64,000 bases of DNA from Scolanthus callimorphus (taxonomy: Eukaryota > Cnidaria > Anthozoa > Actiniaria > Edwardsiidae). The notes below the pieces were generated by a model. It did not search any database, had not been told where the DNA came from, and saw only the letters and a program-made list of their open reading frames with translations. Positions 48,575-60,772 of this stretch are shown here, one piece after another. A program made the translations under genes and the position numbers. The stretch spans positions 21,301,023 to 21,365,022 of the forward strand of contig CM066914.1 of the NCBI GenBank assembly GCA_033964015.1, written 5' to 3'. Position 1 is the stretch's first letter; every line of letters starts with the position of its first letter.

Positions 48575-49569
48575 CTAAATTAAAACCGCGCACACATTTA
48601 GGCTCCTAACAAAGGCGCCGAGTCTTTTCTTTGACACAACCTTCCGCGCTCCATCTTCCTGGGTGTTCTGAGTCCGATAATGCTGAAAGCTTAAAAACTG
48701 TAGATTACTACAATGTTTGACAATAATATTCAGCGCTGCTACAGTTTGTGTCGTATCCTGAACAATCCCAAGCTGAATCCTTGTGAGTTGCGGCGACGCC
48801 CGCACTAAGTGCTCGATTCCTTCGATGGAGATATCCGTTGTGTCCTTCAGCGTGATGTCCTTTAGAAATTCGCAATAGCGAGAAAGTCCCTTCATCCCGC
48901 GATCAGAAATACGAGTACACCCAGTTAAATCTAACGCGGCAAGACGCGCGCACTTTTGGCGAGAGCATTAACTCCTTTGTCAGAAACGCGGGTACAATAA
49001 GCCAAGCAAATCATTTCTAGCAGTGAGCACTTACTTGCGACAACCTTAATTCCTTTGTCGCTAATGCGTACACATCCGGTTAGAGTCAATTGCTCCAGAT
49101 TTGGGCAGCCACGCGCAAGGGCGTATAGCCCTCTATTTGATACTTTCCGTCGACTGGAAAGGTTGAGCCTTCGTAAGGAAGGGCAGCTCTCTGCAACGTG
49201 TTTAACAGCAACGTCTCCAATAAGTTCACATCGAGGGCCTGACAAATCAATCACCCGTATGCTCGACGAATACGCCACGATAGCTTGCACTACGCACTCT
49301 GTGATATCCCCAGTAATTTCGCATGACTGGAAGTTTACTGTCCGCCAGAATTTCGAGTCGCGGCACAGACTGTTCCATTTTCGGCAGACATAAGAGATTC
49401 GCGCTCTTTCTTCCACTGAGAAGTAACAGAAAATTCTAAGCCAGATGTCATCAGGGAGACCCAAACTTCCTTCAGCGATGGAGGTATTGCACTGTGAAAT
49501 GCGACGATAAGAGGTCAGGAGAACTCTCTGCGTCGCCCACCTATAAAACGAACCAAACGATACAGCCAT
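48575..49569 (-). CDS. F-box/leucine-rich-repeat protein, FBXL2/20-like; one frame break
   Basis: The first frame (from ATG 49569) has an F-box at about residues 35-80 (LPDDIWLRIFCYFSVEERAR, then CRKWNSLC). It is followed by cysteine-containing LRRs with the FBXL pattern (CPSLRRLNLSS, CPNLEQLTLTGCVRISDKG, CSLLEMICLAYC). Near the T-run at 48954-48957 the reading shifts by one base. The LRRs then continue (LAALDLTGCTRISDRG, LKDITLKDT) to a stop at 48575-48577. FBXL proteins select substrates for SCF ubiquitin ligases; the substrate here is unknown. The exact start is open, because an acceptor-like site (TTTTATAG) lies at about 49542, so the first codons may be intronic. A related gene lies 11 kb away at 60.7-61.8 kb. 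Confidence 0.83.
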
Positions 49570-52500
49570 TGCTTGGAATACTCACAAAAACAAAGCGTAC
49601 AACACATGAGTACAACGAAATGTTCTCATGTAGGCTTGCAACCAGATTGTAGTAACCGCGGTGGCTATTTTGCCAGCCATAAGAGACAAAGCGAAAAGTA
49701 GCGTAAAACCACAACTTGTAAAAATGCAACCCAAACTGCACGCTTCATAACAAAAGTATTTTATGCTTTTATACGAGGACGCGGGGCATGCCCGTGGATG
49801 ACCCCGACAGGTCTATGGGTCTATTTGTCCCGGAAACTTCTGTATCCGATTTAACACTGCAACGCTGGATGTATTCTTATAGCGTCCCCGTTAACACAGC
49901 AGTGAATGGAAAAAACATTTTTTGGTAGAAAACCTTTTTCAGTCCACACAATAAGACGACCGGCCTTCAGGAAAACAAAATGGACTTCAGGCGTCTGCAG
50001 GCTTTTCAGTCATCAGACGGCTTCAGCTTATCTGAAGCCACTGCTAATTGTAAAGCGATACGGGATATGCGGGTTATTTAACATTTTTTTCTGCGGTGAA
50101 TGCACAGACTTGTCAAGTTACTGAATTTAAATGATAGAAAAATATTTAGCTCACTGAAAACGAGACCAAAGCGCTCACGGTGCGAACAAAATACAGGTTG
50201 TTCATTTCTATGCCGAGACCTGCGTCTCTGTTGGCGTATAACGCTACGCATGCGCAAGTAGATGAACGAGTAGTTTGGGTTCCAACCGAATATTGCCGGC
50301 AAATTAGCGCCCCCAAAACTGCATTAAATACATTAGAATTATATGTTTTAGCGCAAATGGCTGTTTTCCCTTTATAAGCTTCAGCTAGCTTGCTTCTTGT
50401 TTATTCATATTTCTTTGTGGTAGTAAAAACCGGAAACTGAACGCAGCAATTAAATGCTACAAAAGCAAATAATTCTTCTTTTAGTTGTAGCTTCAACAGA
50501 ATTATTGCTCCCCTATACATGCTATAGTTGTTATAATATTGTTCATTCAGAGACTATAGAATGTTATCAAAAACATTTTAAGAGTGTTTTTTTTTCCATT
50601 TTCCGTTTGGTAATTCCGGTTTTACTTCTTAAGATCTCATGGAGATTTCTCTGGTTTTAACAGTAAAAACTCATATCGGGAACTATATATTTGTAAATCG
50701 CTTTCGTAACTGAAGGCCTGAATTTTCCAGATGTTTGTAGATTAGTCCAGCTTGTTTCACGAGGCAACCCGCCAATAAAAAATGCGGTCAGGAATTTGGT
50801 TTACTTTACTGAACATTGTAATGCGCAAAATATGTCCTCGTGGAAGAGAGAGGGAAAGAGAGAACGGGCAAATTCAAAGGGTGTGTTTTACAACGGAGTT
50901 GTATGAAAGACAGAGAAGCTGCAGAGCGAAGTCAGACATCAGGTATTAAATTCTCGGTTTAAAATCGCTTGAAGGATTACTTCTCGAGGGCTTCGCTCAA
51001 GTTACATTTGGTACTTCCAGTGACATTTATTTTAAGTACTAAAATAACGATAATACAGTCATTGAAACAATTTCAAATCAAACGGCGTTTTACATCGCCC
51101 GTTGTGCTTGAGTTATGAAAACAGTTGCTGCAGTTGGCTTTATTTTAAGAACAACACCGACTCAACAGGTCTTTGCGTCAAATCCTGCTGCGAGGACATT
51201 TTAAGACAATTTAGACCAAATAAAAATAAGTTTGACGCTACTGGCATAAACATATATAACATATAATTCAAATGAACCATTAAAATAAAATAGTCGCATG
51301 AAAGCTTGTCCTTTAAGACCGCTATATATTTTTCGCGCGAAAAACAGTCAATTAGTGACATTTTTTTGACAAGTTCGTCGGTCGACAAGAACCACTCGGA
51401 AGTTGCCAAGATTGCACCCTCATACTTCCAAATAAAGTTTAGCTTATGATAAGTCAATAACTAAAATGTCTTCAGCTCTGCGCTTGCTAATTGATAGTTT
51501 TATTACCCTATCTTAAGAACTCGAAACATTGACTTTTCGATTTCAAGCGCTGGCCCAATTCTGACACGCTTGAAGTCCTTTCAACACCACAACCCATAAC
51601 AAAGCGACTAATAATCAGCCCTTTTTTTCTTGAAAACAGATAGAAAGACTTGATATATATTTAATATTACTTACCTCATTTCTATTTCTTTTTCTTCAAA
51701 ATGATTAAAGGAATAGCTCTCCTTTGTTGAAAATCCTCCCATATCTTTTATCTTGGACAGAAAGAGGAAATCCTGGCGCGAAGATCGTGAGCGCCATCCA
51801 TATCTAAAGTCCGCGTGTGCCTTGGAATAGCCGGTTTACACCTTTAGTACAAAGCTTTCTGAAGTGGGCAGACGCGCGTAGCTGATGTATAATGCAATAA
51901 TACTAAACATTTCCCAGCAGCTCGCCGGAGGCTAAAATCGAGAGGGATTATGGTAATACTGGGGGGCAGGTGGCAACAGCTTGAGTGTGCTGAGACGAAT
52001 TCAAACGAACGAAAGCGTGCTCTGCTCGTCATAGCAAACAGGAAACGATAGCCAATGGATGCTGCCAAGAATTTTCCTAAGGGCTCTTTCCCTGTAGCAA
52101 TATTTCGTTCACTATAGGGGCCTACTAAAAAAATCGAACTAGTCAAATTGCTTTTAAATCCATGCACGGAATTTTCTTTTTGAAAATAATACTCTTCAGA
52201 TATTCGAGAAGCGAATTTCGTAAGTGAGGCTTTCGACAGAAATACTTGATATTATCAAGAATTGTTCGCTATTTTTTTTTTTTTTTGCTGAAAATGTTTT
52301 TAACGGAAATGAGCCTGGATTGGTTAAATAGAGCGCAAGCTTATGCTAATGCATTCGGTGGTTTGCTGAATGCACTGTCTCGCTGACAGTTAGTTGCGCT
52401 TCTGTTGATGTTTTGTTTCAGAGGCCAATTAGGACTGAAGAAGCAAATTCCGAAAACAAATATTGGCAAATGCCAGCATAAACTGTCAGGCAACTGCAGT

Positions 52501-54175
52501 TTCAGCTGACTGCAAGTATACTGGCTTTTCAAGTACCTGTCTTTTGAGGAAAACGCTTCGACGAAAACATGGGATTAAAATGGTCTTCTGTATCTAGAGA
52601 AATTATAGCGGCATCGACGATTTTTGACAGCTCCTAGAGAGAGGTAAGTTGGATATTTTCCCATTTGCGTAGGATTTCCGAAAAAAGCGCGTCTTGCGCA
52701 AGACTTGACATGGCAATTCGTTTCCTAATAACTGAAAAAGTCATAAAATTACTGTAGCGGGTAGTCTAATCAAGCCGCAGTCTTCCAAGATGGATTTAGG
52801 AATCAAAATCTTCCAATAGAAAGCAATAATATATATATATATATATAATATATCGGAAGAATCATTCCGAGGTTCTTTCACTTCTTCACACAGTTTAAAG
52901 AAACGCCGGCATATAAGAACTGCTTATGTTTAACTTGATTTTGTTGATTATTCTCTTAATTCTCAAGAGCTGACAACAGCCACACAAAACAAAGAAGTTT
53001 TACCTGTTCTTCCCCCTTTTTGTGCGCTACTCAACAAAATAAAATGCTTCAAATTACAAATATAATACGCCCTCAGAAAGATTTTGGAATGTGGGAATGA
53101 TGTACATGCCTATTTTTCGCATTCAGATAGTTCCAACTTGTATTAATTAATATGTAATACAACTTTGGTGTCTAAATTCAATGGCTTTAGAACTACCAAA
53201 CACTCTCATCTCCTAAATTGTAATGTTTGCTAGTACTCAAGTTTCACTTGAGATACGTAAATACGTAAGAAAATCTTGTCTCCAAACCACAATAGCGAAA
53301 CTTTCCCTTAATGAATAAAACAAAGAGAAGTTCTAATAATTTTTTTCTATTTCTGAAAGGAATTACGTCCTTTTCGCAGATTATAAAAGCGATGTTCACA
53401 CTTGCAGGAAAAAATGGTTTCGAGAGCGCATTCTCAGGTTTATAACTGCATAACTTGGCTTTTACGAAATTTTACACTCAAAAGTAAACCAAAACATCAA
53501 GGAACCGCCTTTAATGAACAAAATACAATATTCGCCGCTCAGCTATTTTTGTATCGCGAATTGAGACGAAGAATAGCACAATAGTGACTACTTCCGTTCA
53601 GCCTTTGTGCTATTAAATTATCCGCAGCAACGTAGATAAACTGCCAAATATCGATATCGGCCAATGAACTGCTCGGGTAGAAAATACCTCAGTTGAAGAG
53701 TCTGGTTTTTCAACTGTTCCACTGGAACTTTGCCTCAAGAAAGGTCAGGGGACCCGAAGCAAATACAAATAAGAATTGTGTTTTACGAAAAGGAAGCGTT
53801 GATGAAACAAAAATACACACGTTTCGCTTTGTTAACTTTTGTTATTACAGATAATAATGAAAATATATTATGCTTTTCTTGTCTGGAAATAATTCAAAAG
53901 TTTAAGGCCTTGATTCAAGAACTGAGGCCATTACTGCATGGATAAGTTCTAAAAACTGGTTGCATCTACATTGTGTTTCTCGGTAGAGGGGACATTTGAT
54001 GTCTATTTGAACGTGAACTAAAAATTGGGAAACTTCATGCGCATGACAAGACATGTTTTGTCTAGTATACATAAACCGTATGGAATTGCCGTCTAGAATG
54101 GGCTTACCAGTAATCAGATAAAAAATAATCAGATTAAATAAAGAACAGGGGGCCACTGAAATTACAGCAATTCAT
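49570..54175. other. Gene-poor region between the F-box genes
   Basis: I see no supported gene. ORFs of up to 107 codons (51140-51457, 51844-52167) have no recognisable domain. An (AT)n run lies near 52830-52848. Upstream exons of the minus-strand F-box gene could lie in the first part. Confidence 0.45.
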
Positions 54176-54358
54176 GGATGGCAACTCTTGGACTTACGAA
54201 ATCGAGAGAAAACCTTCTGGCGAGACACGAATGATATGAGAAAATTCCAAGATGAGAAATGCGGGAAAAATATAGACATACATTTGCCGAAATTTTCCCG
54301 AAAAACGTGGTGACAATCCTTGAGACTTCCAGTCATACCGGGAGAGTTGGCACTTCTG
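54176..54358. repeat. Dispersed hairpin repeat, copy 3 of 3
   Basis: GATGGCAACTCTTGGACTTACG at the left and CATACCGGGAGAGTTGGCA at the right. It is related to the copies at 13752 and 38338. Confidence 0.65.
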
Positions 54359-54889
54359 CTGTCGTTGTGCAAACCAAGCGACAGCTCAATTTTCAAATGA
54401 GATTGAGTCAATATTTTTTGGGGCTCCAGAGACCTTTTGTGTGTCCTCAGCTAGACATACAAATCAGAAATATCATATCGCCTATCATAGCCCGTTCCGC
54501 TTATTACAAACCTCACTTCCACGCCCCGGGTATTTGCGCCGATCAAAGAGGTATGTATAGGAGAGGAATTATACATGATTATAGCTTGCAGTATAAAAGA
54601 AATTGTTTATTTTACAATTCTCGGTGGAGTGTTTTAGAACTAAATTACGCCCTTTCTACAAACAGACGTCTATTTTAGGAAAGTGCATTACTCAACATTG
54701 CTCATTGCGCGCAATATTTGGGTTAACGCGGCGACAAGCTGACATGGAAGCCATTAAGATGTTTACTTGTATTTCAATGCCAAAGGCAAAAGCAATTAGT
54801 TGTTCTTTTGCTGCTAAATGGCTTCCCGGTTGGCATTAAAAACAAAGCGTGCTTTATATAGAGCGCTGCAGTATGTGGGAAATATATGG

Positions 54890-55258
54890 AAAGGAGAGCG
54901 TTGGCTATCATTTTCCCTGGTGTTAGGTACGAGGATGCTTGTGCGCGAGCTAGTTTACTCACGCTTGAAGCTCGTCGCTTAGACGCTTGTCGTAGGTTCG
55001 TGGGCGCGCTCCAGCAGGGAAGCCCTGTTGCGCAGCTTTTAAACGCCAGCCAGCCCCGTATCTGACACCAGGTACAATCTTACCCCCCTAAACACAAGCC
55101 CAAATTTAATACAGACCGATTTGGTCAGTTTGTCACTGTGCGATTTTCAGAATTTATTCGTAATATAATCTATATGTTATGTAATGTGACTTCACCTGAC
55201 CTGTAGTTCGGTTAAAGTGCATATAATAAACAGATCATTCATTCATTCATTCAACAAA
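54890..55258 (+). mobile_element. LINE 3' fragment (CR1/L2-like) with (ATTC)n tail
   Basis: The plus strand encodes RRALAIIFPGVRYEDA, then LTLEARRLDACRRF and PVAQLLNASQP before a stop, the C-terminal region of non-LTR ORF2 proteins. A 3' UTR follows with AATAAACAGA and a (TCAT)n tail at 55238-55256. The 5' part is missing. Confidence 0.8.
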
Positions 55259-56286
55259 AACATTTCTAGTTAACGGATAAAAAATTAAAAATGATTAGGA
55301 GGTCATAAAATGGTAAGGAAATCGTAGTGAGTGACATTTCGTGTTAAGAACATTTTCTCTAGTTTTTCTTCATGTATGGCCATTCCTACAATGTGATCAC
55401 TTGTGAACACAAAGACATTAAAAAATTTTTTTTTTCACTTTTGGTAGATAAAGATGAAAAAAGATTTCAACTTTGTATGCGTTTCTTGTACTATTTTCGA
55501 ACAGTTTGTATAGGTAATCGCATAGTTTGTACGAATATTTGGCATAATACCACTCGTGAAATATCATCTAAAATGTCTGTACATTTACTGACTTGAAGAT
55601 CATTGACTGATCACTTTGAAATCACACTCTTCTTAGCCAATCAGAAAGCAGAAATGCCTTGGGTCATATTATAAACGTGCAAATAGCAAAACAAAACGTT
55701 ATGTAAAATATCAGAAATATATCCAACCGTCCACGGTCCCTTTACGGAAACGTTCTGGCAAATCTCTGCCTTGATGTTCTTATGTTCTTATACTAAGTGG
55801 TCACAAAAGGAGGCAAAATATTTTCTTTTTCGCAAAAAAATCATATTTCGTTTTACAGACTACTTCACTCAATGGTCCGAGTTGAGATTCGTTAAACTTG
55901 CCGCGTGTCAATAACAATATGCAGAAGGAAAAAAAAACCTCCTATATTAAAGTAAAGTAAAAAAGTAAAGCTCCTTATAACTATTTTTTAAAACGTTGAC
56001 AACTCAACAAACCTGAGGTCGACAGTGCATGGCTATTCAATCAATCAAAACCAACCAATATCAAAATTACGAGAAACATATTTACATACACATACTACCT
56101 GCAATTAGTAGAAACCCACTCGCATACTATCACGAATCCTGCGATCTGATTGGCTCCGCTACTCACTATCTTTCACGTAATAGATAGTGAGTAGCGAAAA
56201 CAAAAGCGCAAAACTTTCTAAAACCATGAAAATGAATACGTTTTAGCAACAAATCGAAGGTAGTATGCTAGCGGGTTTCTACTAAA
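55259..56286. other. Spacer, no recognised gene
   Basis: AT-rich. A small hairpin at 56157-56196 has 14-bp arms (CGCTACTCACTATC and its complement). Confidence 0.45.
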
Positions 56287-56408
56287 ACAATTAGACTACT
56301 CGTTCTCGTTTTCCTGGTTTTCTATGAGTCAAATAGTCAACTCGGCGCTACGCGCCTCGTTGACTATCTATTGCCTCATAGAAAACTCGAACTCGTAGTC
56401 TAATTGTT
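56287..56408. repeat. 122-bp hairpin
   Basis: AACAATTAGACTACTCGTTC and GAACTCGTAGTCTAATTGTT form the ends. TTTTCTATGAGTCAAATAGTC and its near-complement form the inner arms, with a GGCGCTACGCGCC loop. Confidence 0.8.
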
Positions 56409-56409
56409 A

Positions 56410-56600
56410 ATAGCAAAGGCTGGTCGAGGCAGACAGTGTTGGACCCCCTTCCTCTATCAGAGCTCTATTTTGAAAGGAATTCAAAGCTATAAGCAATCTA
56501 CCCGGAACAGAGAAAAGTCTATACGGTTGGTCGGTCCGGGGACTTCGTACTCACGACCGTACGCTCAGTGTGCCGTGCACAAACACACTGCGCCACCTAG
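56410..56600 (-). mobile_element. Possible SINE, diverged
   Basis: The minus strand shows CTAGGTGGCGCAGTGTG (A-box-like), a weak B box (GGTCGTGAGTACGAAGTCC) and ACTTTTCTCTGTTCCGG, the block order of the SINEs at 16975 and 31290. Divergence makes this tentative. Confidence 0.45.
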
Positions 56601-56810
56601 CCGTACCGTAATTCATTGTTCTTCCTCCCTAGTTACTGTTGCTACGTCGGACAAGCCAAAATGTTTCTTTGACAAAGAGCGTGGAAAAGACACCGATTGC
56701 AGGAATATGTTAGAAGTTGCCTCATAATATGTGTATTTGATATTTTCATCAGGAAAAGCTGAAGAATTTATGAAAAATATTCGAGTTTTTGTCTTTTAGT
56801 CGGACAATTT

Positions 56811-57072
56811 GAATAGTCCAGTTTCGAATTCTCCACTCTGCCGCTGAATAGGCATCGACGGCGCATAAATACAGTGGGAGCCTCAGTTTGAAGTAGAAAA
56901 AGTTGTGAATACCAACGAGAAACTGATGAAGCTTGAATGGAGACAATAGATAACACGTTTTGGACTCGTTCGTATTCGCAACTTTTAGGTTTAAATCGAG
57001 GCTCCCACTGTATTTATGCGCCGTCGATGCCTATTCAGCGGTAGATTAAAGAGAATTCGAAACTGGACTATT
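56811..57072. mobile_element. 262-bp palindromic element
   Basis: GAATAGTCCAGTTTCGAATTC at the left matches GAATTCGAAACTGGACTATTC at the right. Inner arms (GGCATCGACGGCGCATAAAT, ACAGTGGGAGCCTC) are complementary with few mismatches. Confidence 0.85.
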
Positions 57073-57918
57073 CCACTGGGAAAAACCGCCCATTCCTTGG
57101 TGATTAATCATGTACAATTTAGAACTAGTAGTATATATGGTAGCCGCAAGTTAGATGATGCATTTTTTGCGATCATGTGCATGAATTTCTTCACATAACA
57201 AAATTTAGAAAACAAATCAAACTGGTTCAATCGTCGCGGTATCTCGAATAAACAGCTGCTCTTGTACTCCGCATTTTCTTAACAAACTTCATAAACCTGT
57301 CAATGGTGTAGAACGTTCTAGAACTTAATTATTGCTAGTGCCAAGCAATTATACCAAATCTGTCTATGTATCGTCTGGAAGAAATCCATTGTTTGAATTA
57401 AAAGAGTTTCGCTTTGAAGGTATACTTCCGTGACGGAATTACAAAATGTTTTGGTCAGCCTACTGTGATTTAATTATCTATCAACTGAATAACTCGATCT
57501 GATCTCTTTATCCAATATTACCTGTTGATTTTACATGCGTGGCAGCTGTTTTGTTTCTTCTAGTAGGCAAAGTACGTGATTGGAATTCGAAGTGCCTTTG
57601 GCCCCACCCGACCCAATTGAGTCAGCCCATGTTGACTTGCCCATGCCATGTTGAATAATGTTGAACGGGGTGCCAAATCAATTCAACATTGTTGAAGATT
57701 CTTGACTGGCGTGGTACACTGCCAATCACATCGTGTTCAACAAAGTTGACTATATATCATTCCGTGAGAGGGTAATTTATGACAAGGAGGTGTTTATGAT
57801 AAAATCACTATTTGACTTTTTAAACTTATTTTTATCATGGAGAAAAGAAGATTGGGGTGTTCCATCGGAGTCAGACTGAGCATATAGGTCATGTGTGTCA
57901 AAATCAATAACGCTCGCT

Positions 57919-59675
57919 AGTGGCGTAGCCAGGACCACTTTCAAGTGTAGGCAAAATATCGAAGTGAAGGTAGGCGTAATTAAATAGTCGAGATTCGAAG
58001 AGAAGGCTTAAGGAATGGACAACGAATTTTCAACCTTTCATGGACATGTTAACACACATTCGTGCATAATGATAACTAGTAATAGTTCTCACTAGAGCTG
58101 CCCCCGTGCTTTTTAAACTGTAGATGTAATAAGTATTCAATTAACATTTTTACAGCTGTTTCAGACAACACGCGAACCCACCGTTATCAGCTTGTTGGAG
58201 TTTGTCAGTTGTATTACAAAACCGTTAAGATACACGTGAAATTCTATAAGCCGAAACTCTACAAACAATTCTAACCAAAGTACGAAAAGCCGTCAAAACT
58301 CTTACGAAACTCTAGCGAAATACCGAAAATTCTTCTGAAAACTATTGTGTCACAATTCCAAAACGACTATTAATACACATTCTTACTCAGAAACACTTGC
58401 GCACAAAAATCTTGTTTGAAAACTATATGAATATGAATACTTGAAAGCTTAAAGCCAATTGATCTTTCCGGAAATACTTACAACGGAGAACAGAACACAA
58501 GACTTTAGACTCTCGTTGGCTGTCTCTGCTTCGCGACTTCTCTGCTTTTGCTCTTTTTCAATCGCTGCTCCCTAATAACCTATATCTGCGTTTTTATACC
58601 AGCTATCACCTAAAGCTGCTAAAGAGCTTATAATAGAACTCAATTTAACAGAACTAAAAACGCGTTCCGCCCTTGCCAGATTTCCGGTCAACAAAGGTAC
58701 TATTATTTTAACCTACTTAGTATACTTTAGAGGCAACCATTACACAGCAGACAGCGCACACATCGGCTCCCTTGTGCTGATGCAAAAAATAATAATTCTT
58801 AAGTCCTCTTTCTAAGTTTTGTGAACTTATAAAAAGGAAATCTTGTCGGTAAATTATCACAATCTTTCGTAGCGGACCTATTGTAAGCACAATAGCATCC
58901 ATTTTGAATTCTTTACTACTATTATGAGGTTTAGAGCTCTTAGCTTTGTGAACATTCAAGTTTACACAGCCACAGCAGCTCAACATTTGCTAATTCTGAA
59001 CTATGGATTGCACTGACTGACTTCGGCTGAGCGTCTCCTTAGAGTTTTTGGTGATTTGTTAAATGTCACGACCAGTTTGTTGTGAATGTTTAGAATTTTT
59101 ATTGTCCGCCAGTGACAACAGTAGAGGTCTCAAACCCACGCTGCGAGTCACGTGATCTGGTCATCCAATCATAAACGTTACCCAAGACCTTTTGCGGGCC
59201 CTTTACGAGTCACGTGATCTGATCATCCATCATAAACGTTACCCAAGACCTTTTGCGGGCCCTGCTCCGACGGATCGAGATTTTTTCTGCCATATGTACC
59301 ATATACCCTTATATTTTCTCTTTACGCGGGGGATTCTATAATGCCTCCTCGGGTTTTGGCCTCTGGGCCAAAACCCTGCGGGGGCAAGGCCAAAACCCTG
59401 CGGGGGCAATAAAGGGCTTGTACCAAAATAAAACATACATAAAGCTTTTCACTAACAAAGATAGATGTTCAATCGTTGAAATACTCTTCTCGATCAACGC
59501 TCTCGTGGTGCCTTAGCTTGGTACCCTGTTTCAACGCCTAGAAAGGGCAAGTTTTGTTTGCTAAGATGTTTGTGTAACACGGATCTCTTACTTTTTTCGC
59601 TTTCGGCACAAACATTTTTTGGCACACAAATTTGTGTAGGCAAATGGCTTTTTGCCTAGAGGTGGCTACGCCACT
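57919..59675. mobile_element. hAT-like non-autonomous element, 1757 bp, GCTCGCT duplication
   Basis: TIRs AGTGGCGTAGCCAGGACC and GGTGGCTACGCCACT. GCTCGCT flanks both ends (57912-57918 and 59676-59682). TAGGCAAA lies near both ends. No transposase ORF is present; the longest ORF inside has no known domain. A tandem pair of about 60 bp lies at 59145-59265 (GAGTCACGTGATCTG units), and a GGCCAAAACCCTGCGGGGGC repeat near 59370-59410. It is probably an internally deleted or non-autonomous hAT. Confidence 0.82.
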
Positions 59676-59682
59676 GCTCGCT

Positions 59683-60413
59683 TATGGTGAATCTGTGCAT
59701 TGAATGGCCATCTGTAAATTCTCTAAATTGGTGACGATCCAAATCAATTCTTGGAGTCGCGAATGTGCAATTGAAACAACTACAACGCATATGAAAGTTC
59801 AGACCATCCAGAATTTGTGAGTCCTTTTTTTCTATAACTCTTTGGCTTCTTTTGTCTCTAATTGACAGCACAGACAGAATTGCCAATACAAATCTGATAC
59901 AAATCACGGATTCTTTTGATATTGGATAATGGCTCGATACAACAATTCGATTGTAACTTAACGCAAGTTGGGAGTCTCTCAAAAGCTGTAAATTTTAATC
60001 TGTCTATATTTTATTTTGTTACCCAGGTTATATAGAAATCTGAAATAAATTTTACAATGTATCAGATGTCTAGCTATAGTTGGAAACTAAATATTTAATG
60101 GTGGAATTCCAAAGGAGGAAATGTGGCTAATCGACGGGCGTTCTCTAAAAGTATTTAATTTATCGCAATAGACACTTTGTATTTACCGAAATTTTGACTA
60201 CATGTTATTTATAGCGGTTTAAAATTTCATATCTTCTATATTATAATATTAGTTCTAGTCAGTTTTTAGGCAGGATTCGATCAGACTGAACTCGTTGTTT
60301 ATTTACAGATAGGCCGAATGATACAAGTTCTATTTAGTGGTAATTGATTGACGTTACAATCGTGTGATTGACAGGTTCGCTTCTTTTGCGGTCTTAACAG
60401 CTATAAACCGTAA
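59683..60413. other. Spacer upstream of the second F-box gene
   Basis: No recognised gene. The 108-codon minus ORF at 59656-59982 crosses the end of the preceding element and is not supported. Confidence 0.45.
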
Positions 60414-60615
60414 GGGGCCGACCATTTAACTCTTGAGGGGGGGGGGGGGGGGGGGGGGGCGGCTTTTTTGAAAAAAAATTTCCTGCACAGCAAAATGATG
60501 ACTAAAACCCTTATTTTTATTGGAAAAAAAATTCTCAGCGTCTAACAGAGGTATAAAAAAAATTCTTGCACCGACAAAAAAGCCCCCCCCCCCCAAAAGT
60601 TAAATGGTCGGCCCC
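60414..60615. mobile_element. MITE with poly-G/poly-C arms, TAA duplication
   Basis: A 202-bp hairpin with ends GGGGCCGACCATTTAACTC and AGTTAAATGGTCGGCCCC. TAA flanks both ends (60411-60413 and 60616-60618). A G run near the left end pairs with a C run near the right. Confidence 0.87.
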
Positions 60616-60772
60616 TAACGGATGGAAGAAAGACGCTAACGGAGACGTGTCTATCTATTTCGTTTCATGAACTTTTCTTGTCCGGCACGCGAAGAGGGGG
60701 TTATGTTATCAGCTCGTCACTTGTTTTCTCGTTGTTGAAATTCGTAATAACTTTGCTTCCTTTTTCTTGTAG

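Noticed and set aside
48153..48609. Plus-strand ORFs of 75-105 codons
   Set aside because: No recognised domain; they overlap the 3' end of the minus-strand F-box gene and a repeat-rich spacer.
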